NCBI GenBank assembly: GCA_964539825.1
Contig: CAZIKF010000008.1
Span: 1 to 64,000 of the forward strand
Direction of reading: 5' to 3'
Length of the DNA: 64,000 bases
DNA from: CAZIKF01 sp964539825
Lineage (GTDB): Bacteria > Muiribacteriota > UBA6191
This document shows, one piece after another, positions 17,339 to 26,228 of this stretch (position 1 is the first letter of the stretch; every line of letters starts with the position of its first letter). The position numbers and the translations under genes were made by a program. The notes below the pieces were generated by a model, which searched no databases, was not told the DNA's origin, and saw only the letters and a list, made by a program, of their open reading frames with translations.

Positions 17339-18892
17339 ATGCGACCAACTGCCCTATACCAAGAAAAAAAAGGTATATCCGTTTGCAGGTTTATGACCAG
17401 AGCAAGCTCGGCTTCAAGGAGCCAGGAAATCGATAGCTGCCTGGTTTGGCCATGGTTCCGAACAAAGCAAATGTTTTTGGGCATCTTGCTCTTTTTGGTC
17501 TCCACTATTTTATTTTCGGGACCCTCCAAGAAAGCATTCTCTCTTCGGTCTCCAGAATCTCTGAGTGCTCAGCGTGAAGAACTCTGGAGAGGTAAGGTGG
17601 AGGGTCATCTCCAAAATGGACGGCCCGAAGGGGCGATGAAGGTTCTTGGGGACGCGCTTCGAACCGATGCGATTCACCCCTATGCCATGAGCATGTATTC
17701 CTATCTGCTTTTGACCTTTCAGCATCGGCGGGATGAAGCCAAAGAAATGGCTCAAAACTGTTTAAATCTATATCCCAGAAATCCCCGTTGTTTGCACACC
17801 CTTGCCTGGGCCCATTATCGGAACCGTGAATACACCCTCGCCCTGCGAACTTTTGGAGAAATTCCCAAGAAATTTAGAAACTCCTTTGATCTTCATTTTC
17901 ACTGGGCTATGACAGCCTGGAAAGCCCGCAATGCCAAAACCGCAATGCATCACTTCGAGAAGGCACGAATACTGCAGCCCAATTCCGTGAAACTCTTTGT
18001 GAGCCTGGGTTTATTTTTAGAATCTGCCGGTAAATCTACAAAAGCGCTGCATGCCTATCATCACGCCTTGAACCACTTGAAGGAAGAATCTGGACTGCGT
18101 GAGTTCCTGCTTACCAAAATCAAAGATCTCCTGCCCTTGTACCGTAAATCCGCGGTTAAACCTGCCGGCTCTAAGAAATTGACCCACCCGGAAATTCGAA
18201 CTCAAGTCTCCTTGAAACATTCAAAAATCTCTTCAGCTCCGAGCAGGAATGCAAATCCATTTCTGATTCCTCTCAAGTCTGATCCATCGCTCCTGGAAAA
18301 GGGAGGAGAATCCCTTGAGACACTGAACCAGGAAGAACACTATGAGCTGGCCAAATTGATTTGTGTAGACGAGATCAAGACTGACTGCCTCGCTCAGCTT
18401 CACACGGTGATCAATTTAAACGCGACCAACTCTTTGGCAATATCTGCCAACACCGATCTAAAGTCGGCGCGTGCTCTTCCAGACCAGTCCTCCAAGACCA
18501 GGATTGAGGGCTTAATGACACTTGCGGAGAGTCGCTTTCGTAAGGGTCAATTGAGATGGAGCCTGATCCTTTATCGAAAAGTACTTCTCATTGAATCCAT
18601 GCATCCGCTGGCGAGGAAGAATCTATCTTTCCTCTATCTTCAATTTGAACGTCCGGTCACGGCATTGGATATCCTTGAGCCCTTGATTGAAAAACATCCA
18701 ACCTACCAGGAAGCACTGATTCTAAAAGGGTATGCCCTGGCAAAACTAAGACGCTTCTCAGATGCTTCCAAAGTTTTAAAAGCCGCTTATGAACTAAAGA
18801 CCAGTCGTGAATTTTCAGTGGAATACACCAAAGATCTGCTAGATCAAATCAGGGATTATGAGCAACCCCTTTCCCCATCAAAAACCCCCTGA
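17339..18892 (+). CDS. TPR-repeat protein, membrane-anchored or secreted
   Basis: The protein is 517 residues from the ATG at 17339, or 473 from the ATG at 17471. From the second start the sequence begins MFLGILLFLVSTILFSG, a good signal or anchor segment. The 17471 start is therefore plausible, although neither has a strong ribosome binding site. Tetratricopeptide-like pairs occupy about 80-250 and again about 380-510 ('LARKNLSFLYLQFERPVTAL', 'YALAKLRRFSDASKVLK'), separated by a polar linker. It lies between tatD and a YfiH-type gene that starts inside its end. The binding partner is unknown. Confidence 0.7.
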   Translation: MRPTALYQEKKGISVCRFMTRASSASRSQEIDSCLVWPWFRTKQMFLGILLFLVSTILFSGPSKKAFSLRSPESLSAQREELWRGKVEGHLQNGRPEGAMKVLGDALRTDAIHPYAMSMYSYLLLTFQHRRDEAKEMAQNCLNLYPRNPRCLHTLAWAHYRNREYTLALRTFGEIPKKFRNSFDLHFHWAMTAWKARNAKTAMHHFEKARILQPNSVKLFVSLGLFLESAGKSTKALHAYHHALNHLKEESGLREFLLTKIKDLLPLYRKSAVKPAGSKKLTHPEIRTQVSLKHSKISSAPSRNANPFLIPLKSDPSLLEKGGESLETLNQEEHYELAKLICVDEIKTDCLAQLHTVINLNATNSLAISANTDLKSARALPDQSSKTRIEGLMTLAESRFRKGQLRWSLILYRKVLLIESMHPLARKNLSFLYLQFERPVTALDILEPLIEKHPTYQEALILKGYALAKLRRFSDASKVLKAAYELKTSREFSVEYTKDLLDQIRDYEQPLSPSKTP

Positions 18893-19634
18893 AAGATTAT
18901 CGATTCCGCTGCATTCAGAATCGAGGTCCTACCTATTTGAGGGATTTCGATTCCAGGGTGTCGTACTGGGTAGTTATAAGGCCTTTGATTTCAAGGGCAG
19001 CGCCCTGAATTTTGCTGACCGTTCCCTTTATCTTCCCCTTAGAGCATCCTTTCCTTCCCTTGAATTCGCGGCCGTGAAGCAAGTTCATGGAACCTCTATT
19101 CGCCAGGTAAATAGGTTGGGAGTACCCTTTTCCAACCACGGCATTGGGGACGCGCTGGTAACTTCAGATGAGGACCTGGGTCTCACCATACGAACTGCTG
19201 ATTGTCTCCCGTTGTTTCTCTTCTCTCAGAGTCAAATTGTATTAGTGCATGTAGGATACAGAGGGCTCCTGGACGGCATACTCTACAAACTGGAGCAAGA
19301 AGTTCTGGCGAAGGGAAAAAATAAGGTTTGGAACGCGGCCATTGGATCCCATATAGGAATTTGCTGTTTTCAAGTAACCGGTCCCATTCTAGAGCAGTTT
19401 AACGCATTTTCCCTGGTTCGTTCCCATGATATAATCGGCCCCGAAAGAGCCCCGTTCGTTTCGTTGAAAAACATAGTATTTCACTGGTTCCAGCAAGTAT
19501 CTGGAGGACGAAGTTGTTTTGATTTTTCCACTTGCACCCATTGTCGACTGGAACAGCATTCGTACCGTCGTTCAAAAACTGCAAATCGTCTTGGTCATGT
19601 CATCTTTCGTGAATCGAAGAAATGTGCCCCTTAA
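18858..19634 (+). CDS. YfiH/PgeF family laccase-domain protein (DUF152)
   Basis: Relatives are copper/zinc-binding 'polyphenol oxidase' domain proteins with purine nucleoside phosphorylase or peptidoglycan-editing (PgeF) activity. Landmarks are KQVHGT, the TADCLPLFL block, LVHVGYRG (usually H.GWRG) and 'IGICCFQV' (usually IGPCCYEV), with a final CTHC and SYRR-like region. The metal ligands Cys and His of TADCLP and HVG appear kept, while the Pro-to-Ile change in the IGPCC box is atypical. It starts 35 bases inside the TPR gene; no later start fits. Confidence 0.85.
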   Translation: MSNPFPHQKPPERLSIPLHSESRSYLFEGFRFQGVVLGSYKAFDFKGSALNFADRSLYLPLRASFPSLEFAAVKQVHGTSIRQVNRLGVPFSNHGIGDALVTSDEDLGLTIRTADCLPLFLFSQSQIVLVHVGYRGLLDGILYKLEQEVLAKGKNKVWNAAIGSHIGICCFQVTGPILEQFNAFSLVRSHDIIGPERAPFVSLKNIVFHWFQQVSGGRSCFDFSTCTHCRLEQHSYRRSKTANRLGHVIFRESKKCAP

Positions 19635-19701
19635 GATCAGCAAATCAGAACTATTCGCTCTCCGGATTTCATGAGACAGTGAATCTAGATTGGAATTTAT
19701 C

Positions 19702-20418
19702 ATGCGATTAGGAGTCAACATCGATCATGTCGCAACTCTTAGACAGGCGCGACAAACCTTTGAACCTGACCCGCTTCGGGCAGCCTTGATAGCGCAAGAT
19801 GTAGGTGTGGATCAGATCACCGTCCATTTGAGAATGGATCGAAGACATATACAAGATGATGATCTTGAGGTCTTAAAGTCTAAGCTTAAAATACCTCTCA
19901 ATGTGGAGATGTCCACACGTACTGAGATGCGCGACATTGCCTGCAGGATTTGTCCTTCAAAGGTAACCCTGGTTCCTGAACGTAGAAATGAAGTGACTAC
20001 AGAGGGCGGCCTTGATCTTAGCAGCTCCAAAACTGAAGTTTCCAGATTTCTTGAGACGGTTGGGGCTAAAGGGATAGAGGTGGGAATCTTTCTTGATCCT
20101 GATTTCGCCCAGATCGAACTAGTCGCCAAGCTGGGAATTCCGGAAATTGAACTCAACACCGGAAGTTATGCTGATGCACCCGATTCCAAATCGACTCAAA
20201 AGGAACTCATTCGCATCCAGGAATCCGCTGAATTGGCCAGGAGTTTAGGGCTGAAAGTAGCTGCCGGACATGGGCTCACAGTAACCAATCTCCCCCCAAT
20301 CTTAAAAATTGACTCAATTGAAGAGCTTAATATCGGACACCATCTCGTGGCAGACTCCGTTTTCATGGGATGGGAACCAAAACTGCGACAGGTACTTTCC
20401 ATGATGCGCGAAGTCTAG
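19702..20418 (+). CDS. pdxJ: pyridoxine 5'-phosphate synthase
   Basis: PdxJ condenses deoxyxylulose 5-phosphate with 1-amino-acetone-3-phosphate to give pyridoxine 5'-phosphate. The start is diagnostic (MRLGVNIDHVATLRQAR), followed by HLRMDRRHI, NVEMS, 'CRICPSKVTLVPERR', and 'VAAGHGLT' with 'ELNIGHHLVADS' near the end. The length from the ATG at 19702 is 238 residues, which is normal; a TTG at 19690 is not needed. A HEAT-repeat gene begins only 4 bases after the stop. No other de novo B6 gene lies in the window. Confidence 0.95.
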   Translation: MRLGVNIDHVATLRQARQTFEPDPLRAALIAQDVGVDQITVHLRMDRRHIQDDDLEVLKSKLKIPLNVEMSTRTEMRDIACRICPSKVTLVPERRNEVTTEGGLDLSSSKTEVSRFLETVGAKGIEVGIFLDPDFAQIELVAKLGIPEIELNTGSYADAPDSKSTQKELIRIQESAELARSLGLKVAAGHGLTVTNLPPILKIDSIEELNIGHHLVADSVFMGWEPKLRQVLSMMREV

Positions 20419-20422
20419 AACT

Positions 20423-21844
20423 ATGGGTGCGGACCTTTCTAAGATTCTGGAATATCTTCGTAACTCTCATGCTGAAGTTCAACTCATCGCTCTCACAACC
20501 CTTAAGCAAGTTACGGCCAGAGAAGTTCGTGAACTTGGTGATGATCTTGGCAGGATCCAAGCTGAATTGATGCCGCTTCAAGATCACAAAGAGCCAGATG
20601 TCCGCAACCTTTCAAAGCAAGCACTCGATCATATCCAAAGCCTGATTCAAGTTAAAGAGTCAAAGGATTCAGAAGCCACCGGGGTCAACTGGTGTGTGCA
20701 GGATTTACAGAGCAGTGAACCCTCAAAAAGGGCAGCCTGTGTGCTGGGATTAGCGAATGTACGAGATCCCAAATCCTATTCTTCGATTCTAAATTTACTC
20801 ATTGAAGAATCCAATCCCGAGGTCTTGGCTGCCTCAGTCAAAGCACTGGGACTCATCGGTTCACAGAAGACTGTTAACCTCCTGGAAGTTTTTCTCTATC
20901 ACGAAGACAGCCGCGTACGGGTAACCGCCGTGGAATCAATTCGTACCCTTGGTTCCGCTGGTCAAGTCCTGCTTTATCTTATCCCCATGATCATAGATCC
21001 CCATCAAAAGGTTCAAATCAGTGCTCTCAAAGCGATTGAAAGTTTAGAGCTTTCCGTAATTCTGAGTGAACTAAACCGCATGGTTACAGCCACTGAACTT
21101 CTTACCCGGGCCAATTCCCTCCAGGCCCTCTCATGCCTCTGTGGAGATAGTATTCTCGAACTCTTGAATCTCGCTGCGAGTGACCCTCATACCTCAATCC
21201 GTTTCAAATCCATAGATATCCTGGCCAACTTCGGAGACACCAAGGTCCTTCCCATTCTGACAAGACTTTCCCAGGATGTAGACATTGAGGTCAGCGAAAG
21301 AGCCCTGCGTGCACTGGAGGAATTCCAGCCGACTTCAAATGTTCGACTACTAGACCTTTCAAACCTGATGTCAGCTCCAAAAGATTCTGAAAAAGTCACA
21401 GGGGACGAAAAAGAGGAAAGCGGGAAAGCGGGAGAAGATTCCACGGACCAGGGAGCGCTGGACCAGGAATTAGATGCTTTACTTCTTGAAATAGGAAAAA
21501 TGGTGTATTCCTACTCACGGGATGGACTCCTGATGGAAGATGAATTCGTCAATCTGGTCCTCTCCATAGAGCGCAATGAAACATTGTTAAAGAAGCAGCG
21601 CGAAAAGAGTAAGGATAAAGGAGTAGTAGATTCCGTAAAGAAAGCTTTTGGAGGCTCCTTTGATCAAGAGTTAGCTCTTCGAAGAATCAATCTTACCGTG
21701 GAGGAATCCTATCTGGAATTGGGAATGAAAGCATTCGAACTTAGCCAGAAGCGGGAGCCCTTTCTTCCAGGTTTTGAGGAAAAACTTGCCCGAGTATCTG
21801 CCTTATTTTCAAAGTTAAACCAGCAAGACAACGACCCTAGATAG
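20423..21844 (+). CDS. HEAT-repeat protein with C-terminal helical domain (paralogue 1)
   Basis: The 473-residue protein has no signal peptide. HEAT-type repeats run from about 10 to 300, with clear units such as 'NPEVLAASVKALGLIGS', 'DSRVRVTAVESIRTLGSAG' and 'DIEVSERALRALEEFQ'. A charged linker (about 320-350) leads to an all-helical C-terminal domain of about 120 residues ('LDALLLEIGKMVYSYSRDG', 'SYLELGMKAFELSQK'). The same architecture recurs in the third HEAT gene (22798). It is a cytoplasmic scaffold protein, probably in one operon with pdxJ; its partner is unknown. Confidence 0.75.
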   Translation: MGADLSKILEYLRNSHAEVQLIALTTLKQVTAREVRELGDDLGRIQAELMPLQDHKEPDVRNLSKQALDHIQSLIQVKESKDSEATGVNWCVQDLQSSEPSKRAACVLGLANVRDPKSYSSILNLLIEESNPEVLAASVKALGLIGSQKTVNLLEVFLYHEDSRVRVTAVESIRTLGSAGQVLLYLIPMIIDPHQKVQISALKAIESLELSVILSELNRMVTATELLTRANSLQALSCLCGDSILELLNLAASDPHTSIRFKSIDILANFGDTKVLPILTRLSQDVDIEVSERALRALEEFQPTSNVRLLDLSNLMSAPKDSEKVTGDEKEESGKAGEDSTDQGALDQELDALLLEIGKMVYSYSRDGLLMEDEFVNLVLSIERNETLLKKQREKSKDKGVVDSVKKAFGGSFDQELALRRINLTVEESYLELGMKAFELSQKREPFLPGFEEKLARVSALFSKLNQQDNDPR

Positions 21845-21861
21845 TCACCAAAGAGAAAAGC

Positions 21862-22701
21862 ATGGGAATATTTTTAGAGAAATTAGACCAGGATCTCCAG
21901 GCTCCTGATCAAGAGCTGAAGACTCTCGCGCTATTAAAAATCCTGAGACTTGAATCTACTTTTATTGAAGATTCTGAGTATGTAGATCAGCTCATTCAAA
22001 CTCTTCGACGAGTTTTCTATCACCAGGACGATCAATCTGCCCGGCTCTCAATTCTGGGCATGGTACGGCTCGAAGGGATTTTGCCCGAGCAACCGCAATC
22101 AGAGGAGAGGCGCGAAGAAGCTTTGACAGTTCTGAGAGATCCTAAAGCGAGTACTCAAGCTACGCTCAAGGCTCTTTGGACTCTTGTAGTTCAGGCCAAA
22201 CCAGAGGATATCTTCCTTTGTGCTTCGTTCCTTAATAATTCCGAACCAAAACTACGTCTCGCAGCCCTGGAAGTATTTTTTGTGAAGGCCTCTATCGATG
22301 ACCTGAACCACCTGGCTCCCTCCTTAGCGGATCCCTTTCCTTCCGCTAAATTCCTGGCGAATCAGATATTGTTAAGATTTGACTCTAGACAAATCACCAG
22401 GGTCCTGGGGGTTATGAAGGACTCCAATCAGCTGGAGATCCGTCAAAATGCGCTACTTGCTCTACAGAGTTTGGACCCAGATCCCCAAATTACCAAAATG
22501 CTTCTTGAATTGACCTATGATCCCGCTCCTGGTTTGAAGATTAACGCCATTCTAGCCCTTTCCAAACACCCCAAAGAAGATGTATCGAAGCGGCTTGGAG
22601 AGCTTCAAAACGACCTTCACATTGAAGTCTGCGAAGCCGCCACCAAGGCCCTTGAAAACCTACGGAAAGAAGAACTGGATTCCTTACTGATCATGCCTTG
22701 A
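21862..22701 (+). CDS. HEAT-repeat protein (paralogue 2, repeats only)
   Basis: The 279-residue soluble protein is built almost wholly of HEAT-like helical pairs. Examples are 'LDQDLQAPDQELKTLALLKI', 'NSEPKLRLAALEVFFVKA' and 'NQLEIRQNALLALQSLD'. Its N-terminal 25 residues align by eye with the starts of the flanking HEAT genes, suggesting tandem duplication, but it lacks their C-terminal helical domain. It starts 17 bases after the previous stop. No catalytic motif is seen. Confidence 0.7.
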   Translation: MGIFLEKLDQDLQAPDQELKTLALLKILRLESTFIEDSEYVDQLIQTLRRVFYHQDDQSARLSILGMVRLEGILPEQPQSEERREEALTVLRDPKASTQATLKALWTLVVQAKPEDIFLCASFLNNSEPKLRLAALEVFFVKASIDDLNHLAPSLADPFPSAKFLANQILLRFDSRQITRVLGVMKDSNQLEIRQNALLALQSLDPDPQITKMLLELTYDPAPGLKINAILALSKHPKEDVSKRLGELQNDLHIEVCEAATKALENLRKEELDSLLIMP

Positions 22702-22797
22702 AAATTATAATCTATCCTTCAGATCACTTCAGACTCATAACAAGCAGTGAAGTTCTGTTCCGATAGCTCATCAAGGGATGCTTTTACAAGGATGTGA

Positions 22798-24660
22798 ATG
22801 GCCACAGCCCAACTATATAAGATATTAAAGGATCTGAGTTCACCCAATGACAAGCTGAAGATCCTGGCCCTCATGTACGTACCGAGGCTCAAGGATCAGA
22901 AACTCTTTGAAAGCAAAGAGATGGGTGAACTGATCAAGCTGGTTGGGCAACATGCTGAATCGGCTAATACCGATATTTCCTTTCTTGCCAGAAAAGCTAA
23001 AAACCATCTTGGAACCTACGCCCCCTCGGTTCCGAGCAAAGAAAAGCTTACGGAAACGCAATCCGTTGAGTCCATGCAGATCAGCGACTCCGATCCATGG
23101 TCTGACTTAAACCCAAATCAGATCCTCAGCGAACTTCTCAAACTCAAGCCAGGCTTTAAGCACTTTGATCATCTCGAGGCTCTACTTACCCATGAAAATC
23201 CGAGGATTGTAGCCAGTGCTGTCGAAACCATCGAAAGATTAGCCCCAAGGGAATCTATCTCAAAGACCCTACTGCCCATCATCAATCACGAAAACAACAG
23301 GGTTCGAGCCAATGTTATTACCGCTATTGGGAAATTTGATGAACCAAAAATTCAAATTCCACTTTCAGAGATGCTGCAGAGCCCCAAGATTTCAATGAGA
23401 GAGTCAGCGGTCTGGGCAGTGGGCCAACTGAAACCTTCTTCCTTTCTCAAAAGCGCTCTTCTCAAGAGATTGCATGACCCCTATAGGGATATCCGCCTGA
23501 GGGCAATTGAGGCATTGGCCAATTATCCTGAACTCGATGTAATTACCCAGATGCGAAGACTGTCCAATGACCTTGATCCAGAAATTCGAGACAAAGCGAA
23601 TAAGATCATGCAGGACCTGACCCACAGCCTGGACAAAGTCTCTCCAAGACTCATCATTCAAGAAGAAACTCAGGATTCTGGACCGGTAGATGAAGATGAT
23701 TATGACGAATTCATTGATGAAGAACCAGGCTATCTACAACTGGAGTCCGGTGAAAAAGAATCGATCTCCATTGAAGCTGACTACCTGGACTCCGAGGACG
23801 AACCCCCTGAGGAATTAGAGAAGACAGCCTCTTCAAAGGCTGAGCCTCCCATTCCTACCTCTACAGATGATTTTCAAAAAGCTGTCAGAATTGAGCCCGA
23901 GGGCATGACCCCATTTGAGCAATTTGAGAGATTCTCCAATGGTTCTCCAACCCCGCAGGCAAAGAAGATCGAAAATCGCTTACAGAATCTTTCCGATAAA
24001 GCCTCATTACAAAAAAGAATTGAGAACTGGGACCCCAGGGAAACCCTGAAGCAACCCGCCAAAACCAAGCCTCCCAAAGTAGAGGAAACCAGGGTTGAGG
24101 AGCCTGTTCAAAAACCATCAAAGGTAGTGGAAAATAAAGAGGACCCACCTAAACTCAAAGGGGAAGATAAGCCTGAGAAAAAGGCGAGTCGCTCTTTCAT
24201 AAAGCCCGCTCCTACACAAAGGACGAAAGTAGAGGACAGTTCGCAATACAGCCAGCCAGATGGACTGCCGAGTGTACAGCCAAAACCGCGCCCTGCTCCC
24301 GAACCAACCCGTGAAGAGAAAATACAGCAGCAAATTCAGCTTCTGCTGCGAAATGTAGGGCAGGAAGCCTACAACCTATGCCAGGAGTACAGCCCCGGAA
24401 ATCGAGCGCTGGAACGAGCTAATGATTTAGTTCTCAGAGCCCAGGCCAGGCTGCAGAGATTCCAAAATACTGACCCTACCACACCAGAAGAACTCTTTCG
24501 AATGCGTGAACTTCAGACCAAACTAAGAGAAACCTTCGTGGTTCTGGGAAAAACCGCCATGAAAGAAGTGAATAGAACCGACTTCACCCTCCACGGAATA
24601 GAAGAGTACCAAAAAAGGCTGCGCAAGCTACTCGACAGACTGGCCGAATCCAAAACCTGA
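22798..24660 (+). CDS. HEAT-repeat protein with disordered linker and C-terminal helical domain (paralogue 3)
   Basis: The 620-residue protein has three parts. HEAT-type repeats cover about 1-285 ('ILKDLSSPNDKLKILALMYV', 'HENNRVRANVITAIGKF', 'YRDIRLRAIEALANYPE'). A long acidic then Lys/Pro-rich, probably disordered stretch covers about 295-505. A helical C-terminal domain (about 510-620) begins 'QQIQLLLRNVGQEAYNLCQ', like the end of paralogue 1. An AAGGAT ribosome binding site precedes the ATG. The long linker suggests a tethering scaffold between two binding modules; this is inference. Confidence 0.75.
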   Translation: MATAQLYKILKDLSSPNDKLKILALMYVPRLKDQKLFESKEMGELIKLVGQHAESANTDISFLARKAKNHLGTYAPSVPSKEKLTETQSVESMQISDSDPWSDLNPNQILSELLKLKPGFKHFDHLEALLTHENPRIVASAVETIERLAPRESISKTLLPIINHENNRVRANVITAIGKFDEPKIQIPLSEMLQSPKISMRESAVWAVGQLKPSSFLKSALLKRLHDPYRDIRLRAIEALANYPELDVITQMRRLSNDLDPEIRDKANKIMQDLTHSLDKVSPRLIIQEETQDSGPVDEDDYDEFIDEEPGYLQLESGEKESISIEADYLDSEDEPPEELEKTASSKAEPPIPTSTDDFQKAVRIEPEGMTPFEQFERFSNGSPTPQAKKIENRLQNLSDKASLQKRIENWDPRETLKQPAKTKPPKVEETRVEEPVQKPSKVVENKEDPPKLKGEDKPEKKASRSFIKPAPTQRTKVEDSSQYSQPDGLPSVQPKPRPAPEPTREEKIQQQIQLLLRNVGQEAYNLCQEYSPGNRALERANDLVLRAQARLQRFQNTDPTTPEELFRMRELQTKLRETFVVLGKTAMKEVNRTDFTLHGIEEYQKRLRKLLDRLAESKT

Positions 24661-24887
24661 CCTGACCCTATTTTGTCATCCCCTGATCCGGGATCGAGTT
24701 TTTCTCGTTAAACGCCGTTCATCTACGTGCTCGACACAAAGATTCATGACAGGCCACCAAAAATCAAAATACAAACCTCGTTGCCTCCGGGTTCCGTCAC
24801 CTCCGATTACCCTGTTCCAATTCACCATCCACCCTTTCTGACCGATTGGCAATCGGTGAAGTGGATCAGGGTTCGGGACAAGGCAAT
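24661..24887. repeat. intergenic region with repeat fragments
   Basis: No gene is seen. It holds a GTCATCCCC half-palindrome (24675-24698), followed by CGAGTTTTTCTCG, which could weakly terminate the HEAT operon. It also holds a 29-base segment (24787-24815) that matches the terminal repeat of the 47266-47789 element at 24 of 29 positions. A perfect 17-base palindrome ACCGATTGGCAATCGGT lies at 24841-24857, just past the higA stop. Confidence 0.55.
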
Positions 24888-25265
24888 TTAAGCTACTGAG
24901 CTATCTTCATTTGTTTCTGGAAGTAAAATATCCGCTGGAATTCCAAGACTTGACCTCAATTTCATAATCATGGTTATCGTCAGATTTCGTTTCCCATTAA
25001 GAACTTCAGATACCCGCGCTCTGGTACCTATGTAGGGCTCTAAGTCTTTTCGTGTAAGCCCCTTCCACTCCATAATATTCTTCAGCGCTTCAATCGGATT
25101 TGGAGCTCGAATTTCATGATTTCTTTCCTCATAATCTTCAGCCAGAATTGAAAAAACCTCCAATTCATCGAATTCATCTGTACCAGGCTCAGCATCAATT
25201 ATCAGATCAATCCTTTTCATGACTCTCTTGTAGTCGCTTTCACTTCTGATCGGTCTAATTTTCAT
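24888..25265 (-). CDS. higA: HigA-type antitoxin, XRE helix-turn-helix
   Basis: The 125-residue protein has an acidic N-terminal part (about 1-60) that would neutralise the toxin. A helix-turn-helix follows at about 65-110 ('WKGLTRKDLEPYIGTRARVS', then NGKRNLTITMIMKL), like the HigA family, which binds HigB and represses the operon. It lies 9 bases downstream of higB on the same strand, toxin gene first, as is typical for higBA. It is flanked by repeat fragments, consistent with horizontal movement. Confidence 0.9.
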   Translation of the reverse strand: MKIRPIRSESDYKRVMKRIDLIIDAEPGTDEFDELEVFSILAEDYEERNHEIRAPNPIEALKNIMEWKGLTRKDLEPYIGTRARVSEVLNGKRNLTITMIMKLRSSLGIPADILLPETNEDSSVA

Positions 25266-25274
25266 GATTAACCC

Positions 25275-25568
25275 TCAAATCCTATTTGCATCAATTCTAT
25301 CGTAAGCAGAATGAGTCCCAGTAAAACGAATGTAGACCCTTTGTAGTTCATATATGACTTTTACAATAAGCCTATATTTCTTCCCCTTGATATTGAAACA
25401 AATCCTATTGTTCTGCAAAAAATCAGCATGTCTGAACATATCCTTAACATCTGAAGGAGACTCCCATTGGGCTGTCTTGACATATCTAAACCATGTTTTT
25501 AGAGGTTCTTCCGCATCAGGGTGCTTTTCCCAAAACTCCCTCAAAGTACTTCGACTGATTATGTGCAT
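25275..25568 (-). CDS. higB: HigB-type mRNA interferase toxin
   Basis: The 97-residue protein shows the HigB_toxin pattern throughout: MHIISRSTLREFWEKHPDAE at the start, 'DVKDMFRHADFLQNNRICFN' in the middle, and 'YIRFTGTHSAYDRIDA' at the end, where the conserved His-Tyr-Asp positions lie. HigB cleaves mRNA at translating ribosomes and is neutralised by HigA, encoded just downstream. An extended -10 promoter lies so close to the ATG that the transcript would be leaderless or nearly so. Confidence 0.93.
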   Translation of the reverse strand: MHIISRSTLREFWEKHPDAEEPLKTWFRYVKTAQWESPSDVKDMFRHADFLQNNRICFNIKGKKYRLIVKVIYELQRVYIRFTGTHSAYDRIDANRI

Positions 25569-25575
25569 ATTCTCA

Positions 25576-25584
25576 ATTATAACA
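25576..25584 (-). promoter_or_regulatory. extended -10 promoter of higBA
   Basis: On the minus strand the sequence TGTTATAAT (TGn plus perfect TATAAT at 25581-25576) lies 7 bases before the higB ATG at 25568. Transcription would start at or within a base or two of the start codon. HigA probably represses it, as in known higBA operons. Confidence 0.5.
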
Positions 25585-25678
25585 AAGTTGCTCCCGTATT
25601 GGGATCATTTGGTTTTGATTGGGTGATCCCATGATAGCTGTGAAAGTCATCCACATTTCAAAGCGACGAAGATAAGGG

Positions 25679-25744
25679 CCGGGTGGCACCGGAGATGGGA
25701 CCCCGTGTATAGAGCGGTGCTTCGGATGTGTGAAGATATCCAAC
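25679..25744. repeat. diverged fragment of the 47266-47789 inverted-repeat element
   Basis: This stretch matches 47597-47663 by eye at roughly three quarters of positions, including the invariant block GCTTCGGATG and a shared CCGGGTGG start. Together with the terminal fragment at 24787-24815 in the same orientation, it places higBA between two pieces of one element type. Confidence 0.55.
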
Positions 25745-25757
25745 GCCAGGGGAGAAC

Positions 25758-26114
25758 TTACTCAAAGGCTCTCTCGAAATGCTCTAGTTTATAGCCGTCG
25801 GGATTTCCTATGAGGGTGATGATGTCGAATTGGCAGAGGGATTCCTTTTTCCATTCTCGTTCATAATAATAGAAAGCCGTTCTTTTGATCTTCGCGCATT
25901 TACGATCATCGATCGTCTCAAGAGGATGCATAAAGGCATCCTCCTCGCGGGTTCTCACTTCCACGAAGACCAGAATTTCATCTCTCTCAAAGATGAGATC
26001 AAGTTCCCCGCCTTTCCAAGTATAGTTTCGATCTATCAGGCGAGCACCTAGACCGGCCATGTGAGAGGAAGCGACACGCTCTCCCCAGTTCCCTAATGCC
26101 TTACGACGATCCAT
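25758..26114 (-). CDS. YraN/UPF0102 endonuclease-fold protein
   Basis: The 118-residue protein carries the family pattern: GNWGERVASSHM at the start, then 'RNYTWKGGELDLIFERDE' and 'LVFVEVRTR'. The Glu/Asp and E-V-R residues form the restriction-nuclease-like active site arrangement. Its cellular role in bacteria is not settled. It lies 252 bases downstream of the rRNA pseudouridine synthase gene on the same strand, with a minisatellite and a hairpin repeat between them. Confidence 0.85.
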   Translation of the reverse strand: MDRRKALGNWGERVASSHMAGLGARLIDRNYTWKGGELDLIFERDEILVFVEVRTREEDAFMHPLETIDDRKCAKIKRTAFYYYEREWKKESLCQFDIITLIGNPDGYKLEHFERAFE

Positions 26115-26152
26115 TGAAAATCATTATAAATTATTTTGAAGAACCAAAGAAG

Positions 26153-26215
26153 GTCAAGGAAACACAGAAGTCAAAGGAAACATAGGAATCAAAGGAAACA
26201 TAGGAATTAAAGGAA
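26153..26215. repeat. 9-bp minisatellite array A
   Basis: Seven tandem 9-base units occur. Five are near-identical and alternate as TCAAAGGAA and ACATAGGAA, giving an 18-base higher-order period; the first two are more diverged. Similar degenerate arrays occur at 38918, 46321, 46447 (inverted) and 49142, all between genes. Confidence 0.85.
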
Positions 26216-26228
26216 TTAGGTTAGAGCC

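Noticed and set aside
24841..24857. Perfect palindrome past higA as a terminator
   Set aside because: No T-run follows on the minus strand; it may be an operator or a repeat piece instead.
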